Shown here one piece after another: positions 34,537 through 46,190 of a stretch of 64,000 nucleotides of DNA. A program made the translations under genes and the position numbers. Origin of the DNA: Thozetella sp. PMI_491 (taxonomy: Eukaryota; Ascomycota; Sordariomycetes; Chaetosphaeriales; Chaetosphaeriaceae); NCBI GenBank assembly GCA_021432635.1, contig MU270031.1, positions 250,118 through 314,117 of the forward strand. Direction: 5' to 3'. Within the stretch, counting starts at the first letter, position 1. Each line of letters begins with the position of its first letter. Under the pieces are notes generated by a model that did no database searches, was not told where the DNA came from, and was given only the letters and a program-made list of their open reading frames with translations.

Positions 34537-36133
34537 ATGGCGGACCTCGCAAGTCGCATTACTCGACCCGACGACGCGCCCGCCCAGGAGGCCAGCGATG
34601 TCCCGGCCGAGCAACCTCAGGGAATCATCGAATCCACCTACGATGTTGAGGTCAAGCTGAGTGATCTCCAGGCAGACGCCGGCAGTCCTCTGTACTCCGT
34701 GTCCTCGTTCGAGGAGCTCGGCTTGCCCAAGGAGATCAATGACGGCCTGCTCGCGCTCAACTTCAAGAAGCCGTCCAAGATTCAGGAGAAGGCCCTTCCC
34801 CTGATGCTCACAAACCCGCCTCGCAATATGATTGCGCAGTCGCAGTCGGGCACCGGAAAGACGGCCGCTTTCGTCCTCACAGTTCTCTCGCGAGTCGACC
34901 TCAGCCAGTCGACCCAGCCGCAGGCCCTCCTTCTTGCGCCCAGCCGAGAGCTGGCGCGCCAGATCCAGAGTGTCATCCAGAACATCGGCCAGTTTTGCAC
35001 CAACCTCAACGTTGCCGCCGCTATTCCCGGAGCCGTTGATCGGGAGCAGGGCATCAAGGCCAGCATTGTGGTGGGAACTCCAGGTACCGTCATGGATACC
35101 ATCCGCCGCCGCCAGTTTGATCCTTCAAAGTTGCGAGTTCTCGTTATTGACGAGGCCGATAACATGCTTGATCAGCAGGGCCTCGGCGAGCAATGTGTTC
35201 GGGTTAGGGGGTGAGTCCCATGCAACCATGTCGTCATCAGATGCCACGTCCAAGCTAATGCGGGCTACATAGCCTCCTTCCCAAGGACATACAAATTCTG
35301 CTTTTCTCAGCGACGTTCCCAGAGCGTGTCATGAGCTATGCCCGCCGATACGCGCCGAATGCCAACGAGATGAAACTCCGCCAGCAAGAGCTCACCGTCA
35401 AGGGGATTTCACAGATGTACATGGACTGCCCGGACGAATCGAAGAAGTACGACATCCTATGCAAGCTATATGGTCTTATGACTATTGGCTCGTCGGTTAT
35501 CTTTGTCAAGGTATTTTATTTTCTCGGCTTAGACTGCCCCCTAGGCTATGGCATCTCCCTAACCTTCGGCTATAGACGCGTGAGAGCGCCAATGAGATCC
35601 AAAAGCGCATGGAGGCCGATGGCCACAAGGTCTCGGTCCTCCATGGAGCGCATGAGGGCCAGAACCGTGACACCCTATTGGACGACTTCCGCACTGGACG
35701 ATCTAAGGTGCTCATCACCACCAATGTTTTGGCACGTGGCATCGATGTATCGAGCGTTTCGATGGTCATCAACTACGACATTCCCATGAAAGGAGTTGGC
35801 GCCCGCGAGGAACCTGATCCGGAGACCTACCTCCACCGTATCGGCCGAACCGGACGTTTCGGACGTGTTGGAGTCAGTATCAGCTTCGTGTACGACAGAA
35901 AGAGCTTCGATGCCCTCTCGAAGATCGCCGAGACGTACGACATTGATCTCATCCAGCTGAGCCCTGATGACTGGGACGAGACTGAGGAGAAGGTAAGTGG
36001 CCGATTTTGGTCGCCACACAAACATGGCACCCACTTTTCGGGGCTGTCACTTACACGTATCATCTAGGTCCAAGAAGTCATCAAGTCAAGCCGGGCTCGT
36101 CCCGACTATGTGCCCAGCGCCACCCACGGTTGA
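34537..36133 (+). CDS. DBP5: DEAD-box ATP-dependent RNA helicase Dbp5 (mRNA export)
   Basis: Remodels mRNPs at the cytoplasmic face of the nuclear pore together with Gle1/InsP6 and the Nup159-type nucleoporin. Exons are 34537-35210, 35273-35510, 35576-35992 and 36068-36133, giving 464 aa. In order: Q motif ([20 protein letters not shown]), motif [11 protein letters not shown] (residues 100-109), motif Ia APSRELARQ (the Ser form is characteristic of Dbp5), VGTPGTVMD, motif II DEAD, motif III SAT, motif V ARGIDV and motif [13 protein letters not shown]. The insert [20 protein letters not shown] is also Dbp5-specific. The last small exon encodes [15 protein letters not shown] and the stop. All introns have GT-AG ends and keep the frame. 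Confidence 0.97.
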
Positions 36134-38400
36134 TGACGGATGCAGGAGCCAGCGCTTGCTGCTCCCCGCCTGGCACCTCCGCGGCTAGCTGGGCGCTAGC
36201 CAGGTCGCCAGCATCAGCAAAGAGCCCCCGCCCTTTTCATGCATATGGATGGATGTAGCAGAGCAGGCTATTTTATTGTTCTTCGATGGCGTCGTGGTCC
36301 GCCAAAGCGTGACTTGTCCTGCAGGGAAGAAAGGCGCGGCGGACAGGGAGGAAAGTAATAAGCCACGAAGGAACGAGAGAGCGAGTAGATACCACAAAAG
36401 CAGATCTTTGTGTCCGTAGCTCCCCCCCAACCAACACACGGCCACCCTTCAGGCTGCCCAGCGTCTCTCAAGTCCAGTGATGTGCCAGACCTTGGCGCCG
36501 AGGCAGAGCTTTATACTTGAATCGGCCAAACTTCGTTTCGGATTATGTAGGCAGAACCGGTTGGCCGGCATGGATCCCTCGGCGCTACGCACGAGTGGAC
36601 TATACTTCTCCCCGCAACCGGGGCCGCAGAGACCATGACCCTCCCGTGCCGCAGCCTATGCGCAAACTTGTCGTGGATGCCTCAACCAACCCACACCAAC
36701 CCACACCAGCCTGCGCGTTTTGCAGATGTCGGGTCGCCGCTTGGGATCCAGACGAGTCTTCTGATTTTTGGCCCCTTCCCCTCCTTCTGCTCGCAACATA
36801 TGAGCGGCTGTCGAGAGACCGGCAAGGCTCTCGTTGTGCACATAAAGGTCCGAAGGATTTGTGACGGCGGGACTTGGGTCCACTAAGAGCCTGCTGAGAG
36901 CACCAACAGCAGCCATGCGTCTAGCCCCACCCGAGCCCGGCGGCTGCCGGATCGCGGGAGCGTTCGTTTCCTTCAGCTCGGGACGGCCTTGTCTTACAAA
37001 CCCACCTTGGCCTTGGGCGGCGGAAAGGGACGGAAGGGGGAGGACGGAGGAGGCCCCGTTTATGTAGTCAACGAATGAGTTATGCCGTGTGCGCTGTGTG
37101 ACGAAGGGCAGCCAGTGTCGGCGATGTTTCAAAGAGAACCGCGAGAGAAGCGAAACCAGGGGCAAGGCTCTTGAAGGTCCGAAGCAGCTTTCAACACAGT
37201 TGTAGCAGCAGGCCTGGACCAGAAGGAGAAGGTGTGGGCGCCAAGGAGGAGAGCAGCAGGCTTGCAGCAGGCGTGATTGGCCGGCGACGACCACACGTGA
37301 TGTGTCGCCGACTGCTGAGGGCGGTCGCCAGTCGCGCCGTTTCCTCGAAATGAAACCCCCCCTGTTCGCAGTCCCTTTGCCCATTTTTAGGCGCCGAGTA
37401 AGCGCGCATGCAAGGCCAGCGCCCACTCAGCCCATTCGTCGTACAGACAGAATAGCAGCTGCGCGCGCTGTTCCTGCGTCGCTCCTCTTCTTGCCGTCTC
37501 CCCATTGGGGCGCCGGCGGCAGGGTACCGCCACACCACCCTGCTAGAGTGGTCTCGAAATAGGGCGCGACCAATGGCGCGGTGCAGACATGATGCAGATG
37601 GCGGCCGGGGCTCCATCCCCAACGCTGTTTTGGGGCTCCCCGGGCCCGTTGCCCACCCGATCGAGGTCCCAGGCGGTGGGCGATGACGCTTCGGCTGCAA
37701 TTCCTGCCCTCGCGCTGCCCTATGGCAACCATCCCGGCCTGCGGCCTGGCGGCAAGCCTGCGTGGTGTTTGGGTTGCAGTCCAAATATGCGCAACCGCAA
37801 GCAGCCGGGCCTGCATGGTGTACTTGTGAACTCGGCCAGCCGAGCTGCTCTTAAAGGGGCCGTGCCAGCGGTGGCCCGCCAACATGATGGCTTCCTCTTC
37901 TCCCGTTGGTCGTGGTTTGTTCCAGTTGCCTCCGAGTCTGGCCGCTGTTCTCTATTCTCGTTTCCTCTTTTCTTTTCCTGTGCCTGTCTTCCATCTCCTT
38001 CCTAATCGTGCCGTGGCTCCCCGGGTCTCGTTTTCGGGTCTGGCATTGTATGCGGCGAGGCCGACTCCAACAAACTTATCATACGCTCTCGTCCCCTCCC
38101 CGCTCATGGAGGCCGCCTTTCCTTCTCTGTCCATCTGTACCCTGTAACCAAGCGGTGTTGGCTTCCGCCTTGTCCAGCTGCCCGCCATATAGACCATGAG
38201 ATGCTGGCCATCTCTCTTAATACCCCACCCTCGACGATAGGTGTGTGCCTTTCTCTCCTCTCTCAACCCATTCAGCCGGCTTCCTCGGGTCTGCAACTTG
38301 CCCTATCTGAGATATGCGATGGGATCTGCGCAGCTGCAGACGCGGGAGCGAAGGAAGCAAGATGCTAACGCCCCGTTCCCGTCAGATGTTGCTATATAGA
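36134..38400. other. Gene-free stretch, 2.3 kb upstream of the CFEM gene
   Basis: Contains the DBP5 3' UTR and presumably a long promoter for the CFEM gene. Overlapping open frames near 36650-37880 have no family features. A 10-bp tandem duplication (ACCAACCCAC) lies near 36685-36706, and C/T-rich tracts lie around 37960-38000 and 38250. Confidence 0.5.
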
Positions 38401-41173
38401 ATGGCTCCCCGGCCACTCCTATTCCTCACATTATGGACGACAGCAACGACCTTGGCCGCCGCTGGCCAGATCAACATCACAAGCGAGATAGCGAACTTTG
38501 TACCGCCCTGCGCCCAAAGTTGCCTGCGCTCCTTTGCAGCGAACAACTTCCAGGAAGGTGACTGTGGCGACCAGCCGACCCTCCAGTGCCTATGCAGGCA
38601 TACCGGAGCCTCGGGATACACAATAGGAGAGGGAGCAGTGCAGTGCATCATTTCTGAGAACGGGCAGGGCGTTTGCAGCGATAGCGATGTCGGCGGTAAG
38701 CGAATCCTGCCAGAGCCAACCCAAACCTTTGGGGGCGAAGGGAGCAGATGTCTAACGTGTATCAGCAGACGCAAGCCAGGCAATCAATACCGCATATAAT
38801 ATGTGTGTTGGAATTTCGAGCGCAGCCCCTGAAACACACTCAACTATCGTGGCAACCTATGTGTCCCCAAGTGGCACTGGTGCAGCGTCGGCGTCTACCT
38901 CGTCTACCACGCACGCCTCTCGCATATCTGCTGTGCCCACCTCCACAGCAGCAACAACGGCAGCCAACACGGCAACGCCGGTACCGCCGGCGCCGATTCC
39001 AGCCACGGAGACAAACGTGGCGAACAGCACGAGCCCAGGACTCCCGACAGCGGCCATCGTGGGCATTGTCGTCGGAAGCGTCGCCATCTTGTTCTTGGGC
39101 GTGGCACTTATCTTGCTCGCAAGATGCGCCCGAAGGAGACGGTTCGGAGACCAAGAGTCTGGCTTCTTCAAGATTAAAGACGCGAAAAGCCGGAACGGGA
39201 GCCCACACATGCAGATATCAGGACCCAATTACAAAACACCGGTTGAGATGGAATTCGGGTTCAGCCGCCCAGGAGACTTCACCACCCCTATCGTCCGTCC
39301 GGAAGCCATTGGCCTGGCGATATCCCCGGGGGACATGGCAACTGAAAGGCGAAGCGCCCAGGCTGCTCCCAAACAAAACATCACGCCGGCCATTGTGCAG
39401 GGGAGATCCCTGACGAACCCACGACAGCAGAACTTCGCTCCTGCTATCATCCCACAGCCAGTACAAAGTCCAATCAAGCCGGTCCTCACGCTTAACATCC
39501 CCAAAGAGGAGAGGCAGCTTCCACCGCTGCCGCCGCCGCCTCCGAGGGGATTTGCGGGCAACGTGACATCGCGAGACAGTGTCGTCACTGAATTCGCAGA
39601 GGACGAAGAGGCTGAGAACGGGGCTTCTGCTCAGATATGGCGCCCACCACCAAGTGATCCCCAGTCCGCAACGACATACTACGTCGCCGACAAATGGGGT
39701 AACTGGGTATTGGGCCATACAAACGAGAAGCCCGCGCCTCCAAAACCGGTGGAGATGGCGAGCCCGACGGACAAAACCAAGGCAGAGAAGGCCCAGGACG
39801 AGCTTGAAGCCAAGAAAGCTGCCGAGCTGGCAAAATCCGCGATGCTTGCGGTACCTGGGGCCAACAAACCAACGCCGAAGCTGGGATCTCCCATCAGGTT
39901 TAGGGATCAGGCTCCGGCTCCGCGTGCCACGTCAAGCGTATACTCTACCATCAGCGTACCTCAGAGTATCGTTCCGGGACCTCTGAACCCCCTGCCGCCG
40001 CCAAAAGCAGAGTTGAATCTTGCTGGGGCAAGGGAGAATCGGCAGACGAATGGCGGAAGCGCCGCGGCTGCCGGTAACAGAGCCTCTACTAAGCCCCGAC
40101 GCAAGCCATCCCGCCGTTCCCGGGCTTCTGAACGGCGCCGGTCCCAGGACTCGGCCACGACGATTGAAGATGGTCTCTCTGACGACGACTTTGACGATGG
40201 TGCTACTCAAATGGATCTCTCTCCCGTCGCAGAGTCGCCGGGTCCGGCTAGCGGTGGCATCTCTCCAGTTGCTTACCCCAAGATCACACCGCTACAGCGC
40301 GATGCGAGGCTCTCTCCCACTCTTAATAAGGCTGTCAAGGTTCCGGCGCCGCTGAGCGTTTTCCCTTCAAAGACTCCGCCGCCTCAAATCCCACCTACCG
40401 CTGCGGAGGTCATGCTGAAGTACGAAGCCTATCGGCCAGGAGCGAAAGGCCTCCCCCCACGCTCGGCCACTCTGAACCCGAACCCGAACCTCAATCCAGC
40501 ACAGGTCCGTACAGGATCTCCTGAGACGAGGCTTGGACCGTCTACAGCGGCAAGCATCGGGGCCAGGGCCGCACAAGACCAAGCGCGACAGCAACGTCAG
40601 CTCCAAGATGTCCCACGTCCGCGTCCGGAGGCATATACGTCGCCACGGATGGCGACCTCGACGCAACAGAGGCGGATGCCGCCGCCGGCACTGGCACAGG
40701 GGCAAGGCAGAGAGCAAGTATATCAGCAGCCTCCTGTTCCACAAGAAGCTCGTCGACCTTCTCCCGGCACAACCCTCTCTCCTCGCCTGCAAACTCAGGG
40801 GCAGCAGCCAACACAGTGGCACCCGTCTCAGAGCCCCGTCTCACCTACCCAGTTGCCTTCCCCCCAGTCACCACAACAACCCCAGCAGGGTCGCCGTCCA
40901 TCTCCTTCCACGCCACAGCAGCAGTCGCCTTTAGGGGCTCCGCATGTTGCTAATCTTGCCTCCAGCTCTCTGCTTGCCAAACGAGTAGGGCAGGACCGCG
41001 CTGCGGCCTTCATGCTAGGCGGGTCCTCTGGCACGCCCAAGAAGCCCCAGCCCAAATGGATGCGTGAGCAACAAGAAGGCGACTTGGGGAGTCAGTTACC
41101 GATGACACCTGGATGGCTGCCGCGCTTGACACCAACTCGGCGGGGCGATGACCTGTTCTTGAATGTGCAGTAA
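38401..41173 (+). CDS. CFEM-domain single-pass membrane protein with long cytosolic tail
   Basis: Exons are 38401-38695 and 38769-41173, giving 899 aa; in-frame ATGs at 38314, 38362 and 38386 are possible but the one at 38401 starts a clean signal peptide (MAPRPLLFLTLWTTATTLAA). The CFEM domain has its eight cysteines at residues 37, 41, 55, 63, 65, 82, 92 and 111. A Ser/Thr/Ala-rich stalk leads to one membrane helix at about 195-217 (AAIVGIVVGSVAILFLGVAL) followed by RCARRRR, which places the rest inside the cell. The roughly 680-residue tail is Pro/Ser/Gln-rich and disordered, with proline runs (PPLPPPPPRG), a YYVADKWGNWVLG motif, and a C-terminal block with RVGQDRAAAFML and LTPTRRGDDLFLNVQ that looks conserved. 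CFEM domains occur in fungal surface, haem-binding and adhesion proteins. This layout suggests a surface sensor or wall anchor, but its role is unknown. Confidence 0.88.
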
Positions 41174-43191
41174 CCTCTCTAAAATTTCCTATATCTTTCT
41201 GTACCCGCGCTCTAGAGGGCGCATTTGCTCGCTCATGATACGAGAGAGCTGGTCATTATGGCGGTTCAAACACTAGCAGAATCGGGGGGTTTTGTTTTTC
41301 ATCCTCATACCCCACACCCATGGCGAGGCGCCTTTTCTTTCATAAGTCAGTCAGGTATATGGCGTCGGCGCTGTTGGCAAACAGCCATCTTTCCGCCGAC
41401 TAGATGGCGAACACGGATAGTAGATACGGACCTGCATCGGTGTGGTTAAGGCGTTCAGAGCTGCTTGCATACTATATCCATCTTACTACTTCTTTTTTGT
41501 AATTTCAAGCTTCTGTAGCTTTCATTTCTAAGAAATCTATTACAACACTCGTTCGGCTCAAAAAATAACAAGGGATGCCCCACCGCCGGCCGTAGGCCTC
41601 CATAAAAAAGGGGTTTGTTGACATGGGAGTAGCGCAATACAGCCAGTCAGTTGAGTGATCGTAGGGGGGCACGAGGATTCCTAACGCGTCACCAACGGAC
41701 TCCCAATGTGTTCCGTAAATAAATAAAACTGTATTATTGTGGCAAAGATGATGCAGAGTACCACTATTTTGCCATGGGTCGTTGTCTTATTCGCCACGCG
41801 CCACGCCTTCCTTCGAGGTCATGTTCCTCTGGCCTCACAGCCTTATCATGTATCTTAAGGATCTGTTCTTCTAGGACTTTTTCAGATAGGTGTCCGCCAT
41901 GATCTCCTTCACGGGGGCGCCAGTACAGAACAGCAAGAAGATGAGGCAATAGGATATCGGATGAAGATGGACGGAAAATGGGAGAAAGGCCCACCAAAGA
42001 TAACAAGGGCCGCGGCTAACTCGATCAACTTCTTGGGGCGAGTAAGGTGCTCTTGGTGGTGACGCAGATATGCTCAGTGGTCATATCGGGAGGCTCGGTG
42101 AAGTCCAAGTGGTAAGCGAGGTCGTGGGATATCTCCGTGGCTCCAGTCGCCGCTCAGATCTTGCAATGGCTGCAACCCTCCCACCAACTGCTTACTCTCG
42201 CCCTATTGGAATATATCTGAGTCATCCCAACTGTGTTCGACCGGCCCAAAAGGCCCTGCGAATTCCGCCTACCAGAGTTCACAGACACCCTTTCGGGCAT
42301 ACGCTCCCCTGGTCGACCTCGGTTATATGCCGTCATGCTCGTTGGGGGATATGCCATTGAGTTCTATACTTTGCCTAACTACGTATCTTCTACTTTTCTG
42401 GATGCCGAACCACGCAGAGACGAAGTGTGACACCAAGCACCCACACGGAAGAGAGCAGGAGCTACTGTACGGACGCCGGGAGACATCTCCGCGGGCCGAG
42501 GCTGGGTCCCGTTTAGGTTCCGGAGCTAAGAGCCGCCCGTGGCCCGAGCGGTGCAAGATAGGATGCTCGCATTCCTGGGGGAGCAAGCGGCGCGAAGGAA
42601 ACAAAACGACGGCCCGTTCCACGGGGGACAGACGACATTGCAGGACCCAGGCGCGAGGAGCGCAGGTGGCGATGCGCTCCGGAGGCGTCCTTGATGGCCC
42701 AGCATAGCGTGGCAGCCACGATCCGATAGTCGAAGCCTAGAATGGTAAACACGTTTGCTACGTGGCTCCTGGGGCCCGGCGCAGGCGGCACTGTCCCCTA
42801 GCAAGGTAGACCGAACCGCCACTGGACAGAGCAGAAGGAAGTCCACCAAGAGGCATGGAAGGAGAGAGGGACCATGCATAGGACGGCACATGGCGACTGA
42901 GACAGCGCGGCTCACAATGTCTCACTCGCACGCCGGGGCTAGAAAAACACATGGCGAGAAGCACATTACTGTTGCGCTGCTTCCAGACCACGCGGAGGAG
43001 CAAGCCTTCCGGCCGGTGGCGGCTGCTGCGACTTCCCTCAGACCCAGCCGAGGCGGGCTTGAAGCAGGGACTCATCTCCCAAGGCTCATCTCCCAAAGTT
43101 CTTTGCGGCTGCCGATAGACTCGCGACGCAGCTTACGGCGCTCTTTTGCACCCGAGTCCCCGATGTCAGACGGGGACGGGTCCAGGCGCAA

Positions 43192-43216
43192 GGAGCGCAG
43201 GGAGCGCAGGGAGCAC
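43192..43216. repeat. 9-bp tandem repeat
   Basis: The unit GGAGCGCAG occurs twice in perfect tandem with a partial third copy. Confidence 0.8.
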
Positions 43217-43712
43217 ATCGCTCATCGAGCTGAATCTTGTGGCCTATGCCACACCCGCTAGTGCTTCCTGCACCGCCGCTGGTCGGGTCCGGCCGTCTCA
43301 GCCGTCCTACGGGCTGCTATGTGTGGTAGCCTATGCGCCAGGGCGCACCTGGGGTCGTTCTTTAAGCGAAAGGAAGCCCGAGCGAATCCTTTTCGAAGCT
43401 TCAGGGCTGCCACTGGCAGAGCTTCTCGCGCTTGCCGCTCGCCTCTGGACAAACGCTTAGAAATCCAGACGCCACCAGGAGCAGGCTCGTCGGCCCTGCA
43501 TCTTACTACGGCATTGCGCCAGAAACCTGGTCCCCCACGCAACGGGCACCCCCCCCCCCTCCTCCTCCTTCCCCTGTCTGCCCTCCCCGGATATCGCGCA
43601 GGACTCTCGCCCAGCCGTGCTGCGACGCCACTGACCGGTCTATGTACACACCAAAGGAGGAGTGAGGGCAATGCAGTGCAGTTGCGGGAAAGCGGGGGTT
43701 TGTAAAGAGGAA

Positions 43713-43733
43713 GGGGGCGGGGGGAGGGGGGGG
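43713..43733 (+). repeat. G-rich run with G-quadruplex potential
   Basis: Runs of 5, 6 and 8 G separated by single bases; these can be divided into four G-tracts of three or more. Confidence 0.6.
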
Positions 43734-45684
43734 AGACGTGCGCTACATGCTGTCGATGGTCTGTGATCGCGGGCCAAGTCCCGGAGGATTTTTGCGGTCG
43801 AAAGCTCAAATGGCTGGGGTAAGTATCACGCATCGCCGGCCCTGGGTTGTAAGCCATCTTGCTGCACACTGTAGGGGGCGGCGGTGAGCGACGGAACGAG
43901 GGGTGTGATATCGGGGATGCTTGTCAGATCCGTCCGTGCAGCAACGGCAGGGTACGCAGGGCGAGTTGGGCGGGGAGACAAAACAAAATGTTGCTTCTTC
44001 AGTCTAGGATGATTGCACAGCAGCGAATGGAGCGTAAGCCAGCACCGTTGCGGTCTCGAGACGGACCAGCGGTCGACCTCGGAAGGACGTGGCCAAGTGC
44101 ACTACAACAAGATCCCCCACCGCGCCGTGTATGCACAGTACTGTACATGCACAATAGTCCCGACTAGAGGGATCGTGGTGATCCAGATAGGTACGGGGTA
44201 AAATGGAGCCCTTACCGGTGGACGAAGCCCCTGTCCGACCAAAACCCTGGCAATCCCGGATTGGATCTCGCGGTCCCGAGGCATAAGATATGCACCCAAG
44301 ATGCCACTTCTTCTGCAAACCCGAAAAATGTGACTTGTCGGGTGCCAAACCGCCTGTCCCACGCAATGCTCAGTCTGGTTCTCATGTCCGGGCGAGCCCA
44401 GTGCGAAGGTGTGACAGGCCGGGTGTGGGTGGCCATGCCTCCCTTGCTTGCGGCCCCATCTCGGGGCCAGCCTTTGCTGGAACTTAGGTATGTATCAGGC
44501 CAACGGGCGGGAAAGTGACTAGTCAAACTATTTAGCATCTCGATGGGGTCCCGTCCCTCCTGTCGGTATCTCGCCAACGAGTCTCGCGCCTCCCACTAGT
44601 CAGTTAGTAATTAGTACTGCTAGATCTCCGCCGATGCTCAGAATCTACCCCCTGGAAGACCTTGCTCGGGCGGGCCAGGGAGACAGACTCTTCGGAGACG
44701 CTAGGTTAGCCGCCCCCCTCCCCCCCTCGATCCCCTGGGCAGTGTTGCCTCGGTGGCGTGTTGGGTAGGTTTATATGGTTCCCTCCTTAGTGCTCTAATT
44801 CGTAGGCGAAGTTTGCAGGCGTAATACCATCCTCATAGGGCGCTCGCCGTCCATGGCAGCGAGTGCTAGAGGCGGTTCCCTGCCACTCCGGGTTGCATCC
44901 GTATACCTCCACCCCCAGAGGTGGGATGTGTGGTGTGGCCTCCCTCGACGCTGGACATTACACCCCCCCCCCTTACATGGACGGGCCGCTAAGGTCTCAA
45001 TATGGAGAGGGGCAGCTGCTTCGGCGCCCCGACCGGGCAAGCTTCTGCTTCTACGCGCTAGCGGGCCACACGTGGGAAGGTGGTGGCTGTTTTTTGTTTT
45101 CAGCTGTCGAGAGAGGAGGGGGGTGGGAAGGGAGGAAATCGAGACAGCCACCACCTCTCGGCAGGGATGCAGGAGCGGCTGGGATCGACGATTGAGCCCC
45201 TCTGGCGAGAGAAGGATCGCGGTGCTTAGGCAAGGCAGGCGCACGCGAGAAGGGCCAACGGAATCGGTCGCCAACCACATGCGGACCAGGGCCGCGCTCA
45301 GCGCCCTCGTGACAGACAAGCTGGCGCGCTCGCATCCGGTGCGACGTGATGCAAGTCCCTTGCTTGGATGCGCTGGGATGCGCTGGTAGGCGACTGCATC
45401 GAGGGGTCACTTGGTGACGCGGTCGACAAACCGACACCGTTGGGAGGGGACCAATCAACAGCTGCGGGTATCGGGCGCGACCCGTCCCTGGAAGTCCCAG
45501 CCGAATCGCACCCCAGTATTCCGGTCGGGTAACTTGCCGAAGCACAGCGAGTGTCTTTCGGTGGGACAACGAGGCTCTCTGCGAGGAAGCCCGCTGGAGA
45601 AGCGCAATGTTCATGGGTCGCTCTCTGAGTTCACCGCCGGAAGGCGAGGGCCGTCTGCAACAATTGCGTAGGCGACAGCCTCTT

Positions 45685-45719
45685 TGCTGCTGCTGCTACT
45701 GCTGCTGCTACTGCTGCTG
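45685..45719. repeat. CTG-rich compound microsatellite
   Basis: CTG triplets broken at regular spacing by CTA, giving a 12-bp higher-order unit repeated almost three times. It could be read as a Leu, Cys or Ala/Ser tract, but no surrounding frame looks coding. Confidence 0.8.
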
Positions 45720-46131
45720 GGGTCGTCTCTTGACTATGACCAACCGACGCTTCGGAACTCATCGTCGGAACTCGGACGGGATCCTTCTGACGGGCTCTAG
45801 ACATGGCAGGGGGGGTGGAACTGTAAACGAAGCGCTGTACAAGGTAAACTACCCTATGTACCTTTCTAGGACTTTCGTACTCCACGGCCTGTGCCCATGG
45901 CTGATCGGTGGAGGTAGCTAATTCCCGAGATAGCGACGGCACAGATTTAGGGTTGTTTTTTATACCGCCTATGGTGACACCGGGGTGCCACCGTGCAACA
46001 CTGAGAGTGTTGGGCAGCCTGAGGCCGCGCCCAAGTCTGCTATAGGTAGCAACATCCATCCCTCGGGGCACGGGCTGATACCCGTCCTTGGTGTTGCGCC
46101 CGAGACGCAGAGATAACGTAAGGAGAGAGGC

Positions 46132-46190
46132 AAGAGCAGTGAGAGAGGAAAGAGGGGGGAGGGGGGAGGAGAAAAAGAGAGGAAAAGAGC
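46132..46190. repeat. Purine-only tract
   Basis: About 55 nt made almost entirely of A and G (GAGAGAGG, GAAAGAG, G-runs, AAAAAGAGAG). Polypurine stretches of this length can form triplex or promoter-like structures; no function is evident. Confidence 0.6.

Noticed and set aside
36656-37885. Minus-strand open frames of 152-256 codons upstream of the CFEM gene
   Set aside because: They overlap in several frames, lack conserved motifs and have no plausible splice partners.
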